Shown: positions 12,084 to 24,759 of the stretch, in pieces
How the letters are laid out: each line of letters starts with the position of its first letter
Position numbering within the stretch: position 1 is the first letter of the stretch
NCBI RefSeq assembly: GCF_030463565.1
Contig: NC_134653.1
Coordinates: 36,207,150-36,271,149, forward strand
Direction of reading: 5' to 3'
Source: Pelecanus crispus
Lineage: Eukaryota > Chordata > Aves > Pelecaniformes > Pelecanidae
Length of the DNA stretch: 64,000 bases
The notes under the pieces: model-generated
Told to the model about the DNA's origin: nothing
Databases searched by the model: none
Seen by the model: the letters and a program-made list of their open reading frames with translations, nothing else
Made by a program: the position numbers and the translations under genes

Positions 12084-13852
12084 GGCAGGCAGGACGTTTC
12101 CCGTGTGATGCAGACGGCGTGTGCCTCCTCTGTATCATGGCTAAACGATTGTGAGGAGGACACTTGAGTCATTGGGTAACAACAGAGCACCTATGATTCA
12201 GATAAGAGTATGCTTATGTTGTTAAAATGGTGTCATTTGCTCCAGGGCCTATTTGTGCATGGTCCTTCTAACTGAATCCAACCACAGTGAATTTCTCTGC
12301 TCAAATTAGGCAGGCTGGTTTGATGTGGGTGGGTCTGCTGGCGGCAACTCTCGTCCTCAATGACAGTGCTGACTTGCAGCGCCTGATGATGTTTGTGTTT
12401 TGTTTCTGGTGTGTATATATATATATTTAAATATTTCTTTACATGCTGTTGGGGTGTCCTACCTGGATATGGGGGGGACCCTTCCTCTGAAGCTCACTGT
12501 AAGAAAAACCAAACCTCCCATCTACAAAGACATAAACCTCCCAGCTCTCACTCGTATGCAATGATCAGAATGAATATGCACTCGTGAGAGAAAATGAGCG
12601 TGCATCTTGCGATGGTTATTCTTCCTACTCATGTACGATGGCTTTTCTGTGTCAGAGTCACAGGGAGAGCCCTTCTGTGCCTTGCACAGCAGTCTGTACC
12701 CATACGGGTATCAGCAGATTTTTTTTTTTTTTTTAATCATGGCCTTAATTTGGTGTCCTGTGACACATTAAACGGATGCCACAGTGGTTACACATGTCTT
12801 TCAAGTTGATTCTCTTCCTAAGCATGTTGGCTGGCATTAGCCAGATCTCTGCTGGCACACGTCAATATAATTAGAATTGTTTCATCTGGCTGAGGCTCTA
12901 GGCTCCTATGGGAGTGCGACATTAAATTGAGAATGGTTGAGTAGAGTCTTAAAACATAAGACCTGAGGACTACGAAGTGCTCGGGGTTTTTCATGAAAGA
13001 TACAATATTAGTTAAAAGATTAATACTGTTGACAAGAAAAATCTGAATCTCAGTATAAACCCTGAGATCTGAAGGAAGTTATGCCAAGCAAATCCTAGTC
13101 CTATAAACTACAGGATAATGTCATTAAAAATAAACAAGTTCTCTTAAAACAAATCATTCCAGTGTACCTCTCTTTGCCCTAGACACCATTTAAACTCTAT
13201 TCTTCTGCCTATTTTTTTCTCTTTATTCATCATATATAGCTTCCAAAGGGGAAAATCTCTTAACTTATAATCAGTATTGTTGGAATGCTACAACATGTTA
13301 TTTAAACCAAACTGACTGTGATGTTTTAAATGTAAAATGTATTCTATTGCTCCCTAAAATGTATTCTATTGCTCCCTAGTCTTAGGTCTGTTATTATGTC
13401 TACATAAGAGAATTCAAACAAGCCATTCGGATCCCAGGTATGTTAAGGGTCAGGCAGAGACTGAATGCCAAATTAAAAATAAGGGGGCACTTTCTATCCC
13501 CTGGAAGTCCCACATTGGACAAGATTTCCACTGCCAATGCCTTTGTGCTCCTCTGGAATTTATACCTGTTTGACCAGCGACATGCCAGGCCTTCCTACGG
13601 CCGCTGTTACTGCAGTCGATCCCCGGCCCCCACAATACTCAATGTATTTCATCCTCTCTACTCTGCAATTCCACTCATCCTGTTTTGCGGAGAGAACAGA
13701 GGCATAGAGGGATTAGAGAGGTTTGTCTTCGCTATTTAGTTTACCAGCATGATTATCGTATCGTAGTCGCAGAGGTGCCCAGAGCTTCCCAGGAAATTTG
13801 TGGCAAAGCAGGGAGCATGAATGCACCCAGGACTCTGGAAACGTGTGTTCAG
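12084..13852. other. Intergenic stretch with small simple repeats
   Basis: No gene was recognised. The block contains a (TA)n-rich stretch at about 12413-12432, a T-tract at about 12719-12734 and a perfect 22-bp tandem duplication at 13333-13376. Confidence 0.5.
13333..13376. repeat. Perfect 22-bp tandem duplication
   Basis: TAAAATGTATTCTATTGCTC followed by CC is repeated once, head to tail, with no mismatch (13333-13354 and 13355-13376). The identity of the two copies suggests a recent slippage or end-joining duplication. Confidence 0.95.
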
Positions 13853-14047
13853 ACTCCCCTTCCCCTGACCCCTGGAAGCGTTCAAAAAACAGGTAGACGT
13901 GGCACTTCGGGACATGGTTTGGTTTAGTCTACTCTCCCCTGAATTGGTTTAGTGTGGACTTGGTAATGTTAGGTTAATGGTTGGACTGGATGATCTTAAA
14001 GGTCTTTTCCAACCTAAACGATTCCATGATTCTATATGATTCCATGC
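13853..14047 (+). mobile_element. CR1 LINE 3' end fragment
   Basis: The sequence runs from the last codons of CR1 ORF2 (CCTGGAAGCGTTCAAAAAAC, then GGTAGACGTGGCACTTCGGG) through the 3' UTR (TTGGTTTAGTGTGGACTTGG, GGACTGGATGATCTTAAAGG) to the short terminal repeat region with GATTCCATGATTCTATATGATTCC. It is truncated at its 5' end, as usual. Good preservation suggests a relatively young copy. Confidence 0.93.
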
Positions 14048-17000
14048 CCTGTCCATGCAGTCAGACTATTCGGGTTACAGGGTTACGCAAGCGTATAACA
14101 TTTTGGCAGAAGGGGAGACAGTTAACTTTGTTTACGGTATTTTATGTGTGCTTTATTTAAGGCTACATTCTGGTTTCTGTGCCTTTGTCGGATAAACTTT
14201 GTTTATTTGCAGTAGAATGGAAGGGAACTGCATTTCAATATAAGCTAGTATTAATAGCTTGTTGCACTGTGGTCACACTTTCTGTAACTGGATTATATTA
14301 ATATTGGTATTCAAGCCTCGAAGCTGCAAAAAGTGTCCCATCCTAATTACACAACCTCAGCTGAGGTCCCTTGGTAATAAGCGAGTGGATAAAACTCTTC
14401 CTTATGAGTTTCTTAAGACTCAGAGGATGTTGGTATCCTATTATGCCATGTTAATTTTAAAAGGCCCTTGTCAACCAACAACCCAATAGCTTTTCTTCCC
14501 TATGGGTTTTGTTAGGTTAATCCGTGAGTCATGGAATATTTGACTACAGTTTCATGAGTCATGGGAAAGCTCCACAGCCCTCATAGTTCTGGATGATCTT
14601 GCTGCCCAGTACTGCCAGGTCAGGTGTCTTCCCAATGCCTGGATATGCATGGCGAATGCGTCCTGCAATGTTTTATAGTGTCAATAAAACCAAAATCCTC
14701 TAGTGGGTAACATTAGCGTTAACCTGGCGTATTAGCAGAACAACTTTCACAGCTTGTACCTAGCCCTGGGGAGAGCATTAGCTATGGACAGAGAATTCCT
14801 AAATCAGGGTTAGCCTTTTTCCTCTTGCTTTCATTCAGATGTTCGTTTTCGTTACTGATCGTACCTCGTTACGTTTGACAAAGGGCAAATGACAAATGCT
14901 GAGATGTGGGCGTTTCTGATCTTTAACTGGATGTAACCATTACTGCATTACAGTCACTACCAAAATCATAGTACAGAAATAATTACAAGAAATTAGGTCT
15001 TCAAAGACCTTGCAATTTACACAGATAAGGGAAAGGAAAAGACAGCAATCTAGGGGAGTTAAGTACCTAAATACCTCTCAGAAATACACCTCTGATTTGT
15101 CAGACAGGAAGTCAGCAGCTAGAAATCTTCAGCCCCAGTCAAATGCTTCAGCTAAACTGCATTTCTGGGCAATTGCTGTGTGAATTCATGGAGCAGAGAG
15201 CTCAGATGCTCAAAAAAAACAGGGAAAGAAATAAAGACAGTCAGGTGAAAAATAATGCATTTCATTATCTCCTTGCCCTTAGGTCTTCCTCTTTGCTGTG
15301 GGGCAGTAAGTGCTGGGGTACAGATATGGGTGGGTCTGACATCTTAGCAGATCACTGGTTTTTTTGGTTTGGTGGTTTGGGTTTTTTGTTTGGTTTTTTT
15401 TTTTTTTTTTTTTAATAAAATGGGTTTGAATGCACTAAATGCTAAAGAAACTTTCCTGATGCTCCACTGAAACCTTTTCTTCCTTGTCACTCATTGCTTC
15501 AGGCTTCCGTGCTGGAGAATCGTCCCTCGGGTTTCCTAGAAATGTGCAAGGATAAAGGATCATTGCTTTGGGGTGTTGCAATGCAGGTACAGATCCCAGC
15601 TGCTTGCTGCTGCAAACTGTGTCCAGACTCACCGCAGGGTGCATCTGTGCTGAATTTTACGTTTCTGCAAGGCAGCCTGTCCTTGTCAGTTGAAAAAGCT
15701 GGCTGATAACAGGTCCAGAGGAAGAAGTTTGTTTTCCCCCAGCGCTCTTTCTTTGTATCTGGAGGAGTGGGACTAGGATGATAACTTCCAAGGCCTGAGG
15801 TAGGAGCAACTGCTCATCTTGGGCTTTTAGGGAGAGAAACTCTCAGCCTCTGCCCAAAACCAAAACTGAAGGCAAATCACAGAAAGGGGGAGAGAGCCGG
15901 GCATGACGTAGCTTGCTCGTCCAAGGCCACGGTTTGGCCTTGCCTGTGTTGTTCCTGCCAGATATTTGCCCAACCTGTCCCAGAAAGGCTCCAGCAGTGA
16001 CGGTGCTCTGCTGCCCAGGCAGCCCGCTCCCCCCTAACCCATCAGTGTGGGGAGAGATCTCCTTCATCGCTGCTGAAGGTCGTTATGTCTTGTCCGATCT
16101 CCTGTGGACATTCCTCACTGTTACAGCTGTAACTTACACATATCTGTAAATAGAGGAAACTATCGTTGCTGGCCTGGCTTTGCCTGGGATGAGTAAGGCT
16201 TTGGCTGGACCCATGCCTACCTGAAATTGTATATGCTACTGGTCTACTTGAAAACACAGACACCTCCAAGCCAGTTAGTCATAAAAAGGAAAGTTTCATT
16301 AGCAGCCTCTTCTCAAGGCAAAGCCGAAAGCTTGCTGGAAGCAGTCAGCCATCCCGAGAGAGCTGGTCCCGGGCATGGGGTGCTCCTGGCCGTGCCTCCC
16401 CTCTCCAGGGGCAGTGATGCTGATGCACCAAACCCCAGAAAGAGCCCAGCTGCAAAAAAAAAAAAAGCCCGAGAACCCTATTTTTAATGTGTTGTGACTC
16501 TCAGACTCCCCAGGTTCATGATGGTGAGGAAGAGGTGACTGTTTCTATAAGCCTACACGCTTCTGCGGCTCTTTGCTGTAAGCCGGCAGGGAAACGGTGT
16601 TAAACCTGCTCTCAGATGGGCAGGTTTTGGAGCAGGAAAAACGGGGAGGCCTCTGATTCATAACACAATGGATACAGGCTTCTCTGGGAAGTCACTGCTG
16701 GCTTCTAATATTTTAGCTTTCATCGGTGATTTTTGTCTTAAGGCTGCTTTTGAGAAGGTCAAAGACACCTGAGGTGACACATGTGACTTCACTGTCCACT
16801 TGGACTGCTTTGGAAAGACATTCTGGGGCTGAGAGAGTCTTGCGGGCCGTGATTTTCCTGGCCAGACCTTAAAGCTGGAGGTTGCCCCTATATGAGTCAT
16901 GCCCCTTCCTCACCCCGCGTTGGCCCTGCCCTATCTGGAGAGGAGCCCAGGCTGAAGGCTGAGCAACCTTCTGCTAGCCTCCAAAACGTATGACTCCGTA

Positions 17001-19799
17001 GATGTGAAAGAAGAGGGATGTGACACTCCTACTCTTCCTCCCGCCATGAGGTGAGTGGTTATTTTTAGCACAGAGGTCACCAAAGCAAGGGCTGATGCTG
17101 AAGATCCTGTTGACTTGAGTGAGCATTGGAGGGGGTCCCAGAGGACCAGCGTGCTGGCTGAAGAGTGGCTTGTGTCCCCTCCCAACAAACCCTGGCTTCC
17201 CCAGGACTGATGCGAGGGGTCCCGTGGGTGGCACGGACCAAACTGTGTGTGCAGATGCAGAGAGAGGCCGAGGGTGAATCTGTTCTCATCCAGGACAGAG
17301 AAGAGGTCTTGGAAGGAACTGCGCCATGATACCTGCTGATTTATGGACAAGCAGCGTTCTGGCAAGCAATAGCTTCCAATTAGCCTGAAAACAGACTGCT
17401 CTGGGTGGAGGATTTGCAGACTCTCTCTTATTTATTGGCAAACCTCATTTTAATATAATCAGCTGCTTGACAGGCAGGTTAGGTAATGGTCCTTGATGTG
17501 AGCACTAACAGATTTGAACACTGAGTACAGCCTTCAGTGCCCAGAGCCCTCTGCCAGGAGCTGGAACGCATCTGATATTGAAATGCAAGGGGAACCTAGG
17601 AAGCCCCTTGCCAGAGCACCTTGCTGAGTACATTAAAATGCTGCCTTCAATAATTCATAAAATCTGTTCAGTGAGCTGGTGTAGATGTGTAGGGAGAGGG
17701 GTAATAAAACATCTCGGACCTGGCCTGCCAGGATAATTGAGCGGCTAGTTAAATCTCTCAACAGTATTAATCAATAAAGGGGCCCGCAGCGTAAATAAAT
17801 CCAGAAGGTAATATGACAGGGCTATGGAAGTGCATGGAAAGCGATTCTTCCTCTCCTGTGCGTAAATGCTAGGTGCCGTACTGCTCGAGCCACTGGTATT
17901 TGAATAACCTCAATGCTCTGACAGTTCAAACATCCAGTCTTTCCAGCTGTGTTATCCCATGTTCAGATGTCACCTGAAGGTCTTCGATTCAGCTGTGCGT
18001 GCGACGGGGGGAGCAGTTGGCCGTGAAAGGTAGGGAGCAGATTGCAGACTCCATCACTTAATCGAGCGTCTCTAGGTTCAGTGATCAAGAGCTGATGTCG
18101 TGAGTGGGGGATCACTCCCTTTCTAAGATAAAAACATTTTAGCAGAGTTGGAGCGCTGTTTCTGCAGATCCCTGGTGAGGCATGAACAAATACTCTTGAC
18201 ATAACATACACGGCTGCTGTAAATTTACAGATGTTTTCAGGGTTCCAAATTAATCTACTCACTCAACCTCTCCAGGAATGCGCCATGGCATGGCTGTGTT
18301 CAAAACTCACTTATCCTGGTGTGATTTTGGTGCAGTTCTACTGTAGCCTGTGTCTTGCCCTTACTGTAATGTAACCGAGCCAGAATCTAATCTACTAACA
18401 GACATCCGAAATGGGTACGATTCAAAGATATCATTTTAATTTTTCATTAAATTCAGCCTGCAGCTTGCCTTCTATTCTGTTAATGCTAGGCTAATATTTA
18501 CTTTCACCATTTACAGATATTTGTGGACCTTCAACATGTTTCTTCCACCAAACCGATTTTCAGCCAAGCACTACATACTCAGTTCCTTTACTCCTTCCCG
18601 ATGAATCTGGCAAAAATTCCAGCATTCAGGCTAGTGCTGGCTCTGCCCAGATACTGGCGATTTTGCTCAGCTATTAGGATGTTTGTGGAAAGCGGATGTG
18701 TAACTGTTTTAACGTGTCTGAACTTGAATCAGATTTTGAATCCGCACGAATACGGTCTCTGCTTTTCATCCAGATGTTCTCCGAAACTGAGCCATACCCG
18801 ATCATTCCTCTTGTGCTACCCTGTCCATCTTTTTTGGCTATGAAATTCTCGGAATAAGTTTCAAGCACCCATTTCTGTGAGGAAAATGAATTGCCCCGCA
18901 GCAGCACTACCTCTGTATATACCTATGACTGTGCTACAGCTCGTGTTAAAGCCCGTCTTCAGGCTTAAGCTTTCATTTCACGCAAAGAGAAGGTGTGGCC
19001 AATTAACAGGCACAGTCCATGTGCAGTAACGTGTTCAGTCACATCTTGCTCATGTGCCCAAGCCTCATAGTTCGGTATTTCCCTTCTTCCAGAAACACTG
19101 ATTTGTTTTCTTGGCCCTTAGTGCCTCTGCCTGTGAGGCAATTGCTGTAAGAAGATTACACAGGAGCACCTTGGCGATTCCCTTTGCGTTGAGCAAAGGG
19201 AAAACAGAGATACATAGCGAGGGAAAGAACTTGCTCTTTGCGATTGTATCTGGCCAAGGATTCCCCTGTGCCTTCCAGATACAGTGGTTCAGCTCCGTGG
19301 GTGGCCACTGCGAGGCTTCTGATCTCCCATGGGATGGTGTGGGGAATGCCGGGATGGAGCTGCTGAAGTAGAAAAGCAAAAACATTAGGATCTTGGGAAA
19401 GATAGCTGTCTGGCCCATAGAGGATGCTTGCGGTAGCCAAAACTGTCTAGAACAGCAACAAGAAACGTGTGACACATCTGGCACAGGTTCTTTGGGATGT
19501 GTGAATCCAGGACTTTGCTATATAGGAGCAAATGTAAAATGTCACTTGTCCTAGAAGAGACAGTCCGGTGGATACAACTTGCTCTTCAGGTATATCAGGA
19601 TGGGACTGGAGTCTCAGCTAAGCGTTTATGGAAGCTCCAGTACCTACAGCAAAGTACACGTAGCAGCGAGCGGCTGAGTACACACCAGCCCTCCCTAGCA
19701 TCCACCCAGCTTCCCGGTTAGGCTTTGCAGACCAAAATGAAGCCTATGTTGCTCCAGGTTGCTGGTAGAAGAGTTAGCTTGTTTAATACTAGTGTAGTT
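14048..19799. other. Intergenic stretch, nothing recognised
   Basis: No exon or RNA gene was recognised. A G/T-rich block ending in about 22 consecutive T occurs at about 15359-15413, and an A-tract at about 16453-16465. Open frames on both strands are short and have no family resemblance that I can see. Confidence 0.5.
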
Positions 19800-20402
19800 T
19801 TAAACTACAGTAGGGCAACGGAGCTGGGGAAGGGTCTGGAGCACAGGGCTGGTGGGGAGCGGCTGAGGGAGCTGGGGGTGTTCAGCCTGGAGAAGAGGAG
19901 GCTGGGGGGAGACCTGATCGCTCTCTACAGCTGCCTGACAGGAGGGGGTAGCGAGGTGGGTGTTGGGCTCTTCTCCCAAATAACAAGCGATAGGACAAGA
20001 GGAAATGGGCTCAAGCTGTGCCAGCGGAGGTTTAGGTTGGATATTAGGAAAAATTTCTTCACAGAAAGGGTAGTCAAGCATTGGAACAGGCTGCCCAGAG
20101 AGGTGGTGGAGTCCCCATCCCTGGAAGTGTTCAAAAAACGGGCAGAGGTGGCACCTGGGGACATGGTTTAGTGGGCATGGTGGTGTTGGGTTGATGGTTG
20201 GACTGATGATATTAGAGGTCCTTTCCAATATTAATGATTCCTGGTTTTACTTTCATTATAAATAATCCAGCCACCAAGCCAGGAAACATGAAATTGCTAC
20301 TCTACCCTTGATTGGTTTAGTGTGGACTTGGTAGTGTTAGGTTAATGGTTGGACTGGATGATCTTTAGGGTCTTTTCCAACCTAAACGATTCTATGATTC
20401 TA
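19800..20402 (+). mobile_element. Composite CR1: two successive CR1 tails joined by a spacer
   Basis: The first part (about 19805-20241) is a CR1 3' portion coding for the end of the ORF2 reverse transcriptase region. Conceptual translation gives the familiar GLFSQ-, [12 protein letters not shown] and [20 protein letters not shown] motifs, followed by a 3' UTR ending ATTAATGATTCCT. A 25-bp AT-rich spacer leads into CCAGCCACCAAGCCAGGAAA (20267-20286). A second CR1 3' UTR follows (about 20288-20402) and ends CGATTCTATGATTCTAG. The same junction occurs at 39879-40277 and, truncated, at 61677-61814, so it is not a chance neighbour insertion. Confidence 0.9.
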
Positions 20403-23348
20403 GTTGTACCTACATGAGCTTCAGTCACACCTTGAGCTACTGGTTAGGTACACAGAGAATTTATTCCATAGGCTGGACTATGATGAGAACAATTTAGCCC
20501 TAGATGGAAATCTTTATTCTGTCTTTATTCTAAATCTTTATTCTGAGTTTGCTTGTTCTTGCATAATTCCCTCATACTGCTGTAGCTTTAACCAATTCCA
20601 CAGCATAAAGGTGGTGCCAGAGATAATTCTATCGTAGAGGTAAGGATGGCACTCTTGGATTCTGGTAGGTAGAAACATCCATATTTATAACTACTGATTA
20701 AAACATGGTATTGGAAAAGAGTATCACCTGAGTCACCAGGATATCAGTTGTCTGTTGCTTTCCTTCATGTGTGAATTAGAAAAAAGAATAAAGTTGCGTT
20801 AAGTTAAAAAAAAGAATTTCAAGAAAATATTCAAAGGTTTCCCACAGTTGGGTGTATGCTTGCATTTTTCTTCACCCGCCGTAAATCACAGCAGTAGATC
20901 TTCCCCCACTCGTGTTTTGCATTAGTAAATTGAACGATATACTCTGTCCCCTCAAAGATTTATGCCTCCCTCTGAGGAAGCAGGTGACTGTGCGCTGGTG
21001 GGAGCACTTTCACCATTAGCAAATGGGAGACTGTGGGAGGAGAGCAGTATTGTCACGTGTTGGATGTTGGCCTAAACATACTCTCACTGAATTCTGGACA
21101 TCAGGGAAGAATTGACAGAGCGTAAGTATTTAATCAGCAAATCACAGAAGAAAAGATTTGCGGAATCCTACTTTTAATTAAAAAGCTTTTCAGCTGCCTT
21201 TGTTCCAAAAGGAACAACTGTTTTGCTAATACCGTGTATCTGCAGAGCACACTCCAGCTATCTCAAAACTGTGTTTGCTGTCAAGCGGCATTGCATTTCT
21301 TAGTTGTCCTTGGGTAAGTTTTTAAATCTCTGCAGAAATTTGAAATCTTTTCACTAGCCGATTTTGGGAAGATGCATTTGAGAGACATTTAATGGCTACA
21401 AACGTGAAACCGTGAGTTCAAAGAAAGCGTCGTGCCTCATGTGTGTGCACGGCATCCAGTACAACTCGGTACTACAACTCGATCCTTGCAGACACCTCCG
21501 AGTCCTTCACAGTTCTTACGCTACTTTGAAGTTCCACTTACTCACTCGAAAGCTACCCGGTGAGTCTGCTTAAAAACAAACCCAGTTTGCTTAGAGTAAA
21601 ATTAAAATGTTAAGAGAGAGGAGGCTGACTTTCCCGCCCTGCTCTGTAGGTAGCTGCATGCAGACAGCTACCTTAGAACCCACATTTAATCAAAACCAAT
21701 TGAAGTTAAACATTTTCTTTTTTTTTTTTTTTCCACAACCGTCAGCACGTGAAGGAACAAATAAGCACACGCAGTACAGAACAAAGAACATTCATCACTC
21801 TGATATTCTGGCCTCTAATTGAGCAGCACTCATATCAACTTCCTCCCTCGCCCTGCACTAGGGCTGCGCGCCTTTGCCAGGATAGGAAAATAAAGGCAGA
21901 AACACCCGCGGTCGCTGGAGATTTTACCGCAGTTCTTGCAAGAGTACACTTGCCAACCGTGGTGCCCTGGCTATGTGCCACTGGCGGGGGATACAAGATT
22001 TTGCCTGCCTAGAAATCATGGATGAAGCTTCAAAAAATTTTCTTCGCTTCCTGCCTTAACCTTTTGCAACTGTTACGTTCTGCGTTAGAGACAGCGGCTT
22101 TTAACAGCTGGTAAAATAAAGTCTTGTGTCTGTCATTTGCCAAGTAGCTTGATTTTTTTTTTGTTGTTTTGTTTTTGCAAGTTTGATGATTGCCGCTTTT
22201 ACCGGCTCCTGTGTTAATTTCTGAATTAACCTCTCGCGATCATTAACAAAAGCCTGAAATTGTAGACCTCGTGGACGGCACAGGCCTAGAAGTGAAAAAG
22301 AAGACAAGTAGCTAAGTATATTGTATTTCCTAAAAAAGTAATTTTTTAATTAATTTGTGCTGAAATCACAGGCGTACGCGAGCCTTGTTTTGGTTTAAAG
22401 GCTGCTTCAGCAGACCTTGTTATCCAAGTCCCGTTGAAGAATACCCTTATCGCTTTTACAGTTCTCACTAAGCACTAAATAACTGCTGGAATTTCAGATG
22501 CAAATTACCGCCGGTCAGGCACCGCAACTTTTCTCTCGGCCTTTGGTATATGCTGTCATTTTTCCACGAAAATTTGAAGTGCAGGGTGGTACCTGAACGC
22601 GCGTTATCTCTCGGCCAAGGGCAGCAGACCACCGGCCAGACATTGCATCAGTCAGCCACTGCTTTTGGGTAGAAAACAAGGGCTGACGCTGTGAGGTGCT
22701 GCTTGTTCCTAATTTTTGCTGAAAACAGCGATAAGCGCGGACGCTCAGCGTCACGATACCAAGCACCCTGTCCGTAGGGCTGCCGGCATCGTCGGCAGCG
22801 CGCGTTCGGTATTGCAGTGCAGGTACACACGGGTCGATACCGCGCGCTTGTGTGAAAAGCAAACTTCAGACGGGCACACGGAGCGGTGGGAGCTGCCCGT
22901 GAGGCGCGTTCTTTTCTCTGCGGCTGGAATGCGATGTTCCGCTTTGGATATTTTGCTAAGGAGCTAGACGGAACGGAGCAAGTGTGGAAGTGGTCTGGAG
23001 ACCACCACGGCTGGCTGGAGCGGGTTTGAGCAGCCTGGAACGGGAGGGGATGGGTCAAATGCATGACAGGTTCCTGCAACGGAGGGGACAACCTGCGGGC
23101 TGGCACCCACGGCAGCGAGAGCTTGAGGGTGGCCAAGCCAAGTAGCGGGTGCAGGCTGGGGAAGGGTTCTCATGGCAGCGATGGTTGCATGTCGAGCTCC
23201 GGAGCAGGGCGTCTAGAAAGGTTCCTCAGAGGAGAGCTTGATGGAGGCACCCTCCATGGCTCCTCGGTGCGTGCTGGAGGTTTGCTCCCCGAGGAGGAAG
23301 AGGATGGAGCAGGGGATGGAGCAGCCACGGGCCCCTGGCACACGAGCC
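20403..23348. other. Intergenic stretch; CpG-rich patch near 22.72-22.95 kb
   Basis: No exon was recognised. Most of the block is AT-rich. From about 22720 to 22950 it becomes rich in CpG (GCAGCGCGCGTTCGG, GATACCGCGCGC), about 2 kb before the main ULK1 CpG island. A T-tract lies at about 21717-21732. A GTCACGTG E-box is at 21052-21059. Confidence 0.45.
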
Positions 23349-24533
23349 TGTGGAGGAGGGCCAGAGTGTGTGGAGGAGACGGGCCAGAGTGTGTGGAGGA
23401 GATGGCCCACAGCATGTGGAGGACATGGGCCACAGCATGTGGAGGAGATGGGCCAGAGCGTGTGGAGGACGTGGCCCAGAGCATGTGGAGGACATGGGCC
23501 ACAGTGTGCAGAGGAGATGGACCACAGCATGTGAAGACATGGGCCACAACATGTGGAGGAGATGGCCCACAGCATGTGGAGGAGATGGGCCAGAGCGTGT
23601 GGAGGACGTGGCCCAGAGCATGTGGAGGACATGGGCAGGAGCGTGTGGAGGAGATGGTCCACAGCATGTGCAGATGGCCCACAGCATGTGGAGGACATGG
23701 GCAGGAGCGTGTGGAGGAGATGGTCCACAGCATGTGGAGATGGCCCACAGCATGTGGAGGACGTGGGCAGGAGCATGTGGAGGAGATGGTCCACAGCATA
23801 TGGAGATGGCCCACAGCATGTGGAGGACATGGGCAGGAGCGTGTGGAGGAGATGGTCCACAGCATGTGGAGATGGCCCACAGCATGTGGAGGACGTGGGC
23901 AGGAGCGTGTGGAGGAGATGGTCCACAGCATATGGAGATGGCCCACAGCGTGTGGAGGACGTGGGCAGGAGCGTGTGGAGGACATGGCCCACAGCATGTG
24001 GAAGACATGGGCCAGGGCATGTGGAGATGGCCCACAGCATGTGGAGGACATGGGCCACAACGTGCAGAGGAGATGGCCCACAGCGTCCTCCAGGACATGG
24101 GCCACAGTGTGTGGAGGAGATGGGCCAGAGCGTGTGGAGATGGCCCACAACAAGTGGAGGAGGTGGCCCAGAGTGTGTAGAGGAGATGGCCCAGAGCGTG
24201 TAGAGGAGGTGGCCCAGAGCGTGTGGACATGGCCCACAGCATGTGGAAGAGATGGCCCACAGCGTCCTCCAGGACACGGGCCACAGCGTGTGGAGGACAT
24301 GGCCCACAGCGTGCGAAGGAGATGGGCCAGAGCGTGTGGAGATGGCCCACAACAAGTGGAGGAGGTGGCCCAAAGCGTGTAGAGGAGGTGGCCCAGAGCG
24401 TGTAGAGATGGCCCAGAGCGTGCAGAGGATGTGGCCCACAGTGTGTGGAGGAGATGGGCCAGAGCGTGTGGAGATGGCCCAGAGCGTGCAGAGGAGGTGG
24501 CCCAGAGCGTGTAGAGGTGGCCCAGAGCGTGCG
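23349..24533. repeat. Promoter-proximal minisatellite of 23-bp units with a 66-bp higher-order block
   Basis: About 1.18 kb of head-to-tail units of the form TGTGGAGGAGATGGCCCACA + GCA (23 bp). They vary mainly at GAC/GAG, GGGCC/GGCCC and CACAGCA/CAGAGCG. From 23621 to 23950 five exact-length copies of a 66-bp higher-order unit (23+23+20 bp) occur. In two places a unit carries GCGTCCTCCAGGAC, a local inversion of the TGGAGG core (near 24083 and 24262). Frames of 430-480 codons on both strands arise because the unit contains few stops and 23 is not a multiple of three. They do not resemble any protein and are not called as genes. The array abuts the ULK1 CpG island. Confidence 0.96.
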
Positions 24534-24759
24534 CAGGCGCCGGGCCACCCCACGGGCGAAGAAGGGCCGTCGCAGGCGGCGGGACCGGGTCCCACCCGGG
24601 CCCTGCCACAGATCTTGTGGTGAATTTTTACAAATCCACCCAGACGGACCCATTTATTTCACGGTTACAAACACCTCCCCGCGGCCCGGGGTGGCAGGGA
24701 CCGGCAGGACCCCGCTGCTCCCCGGCGGGCGCTGCGGAGGGACGCGAGGGGCCGCGCTA

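Noticed and set aside
11662..12154. Frames of up to 176 codons over 11.6-12.2 kb
   Set aside because: They are translations of the ERVL solo LTR, including its ATT microsatellite, and LTRs of this family do not encode proteins.
1..24500. Search for the expected upstream neighbour MMP17 or another gene
   Set aside because: No zinc-binding HExxH, hemopexin-like or other conserved exon was found on either strand. Synteny alone is not enough to call a gene.
23063..24653. Open frames of 430-480 codons on both strands, rich in Trp/Cys/Gly/His repeats
   Set aside because: They coincide with the 23-bp minisatellite. Stop-free units open several frames on both strands at once, the peptides only mirror the repeat, and there is no splice or family evidence.
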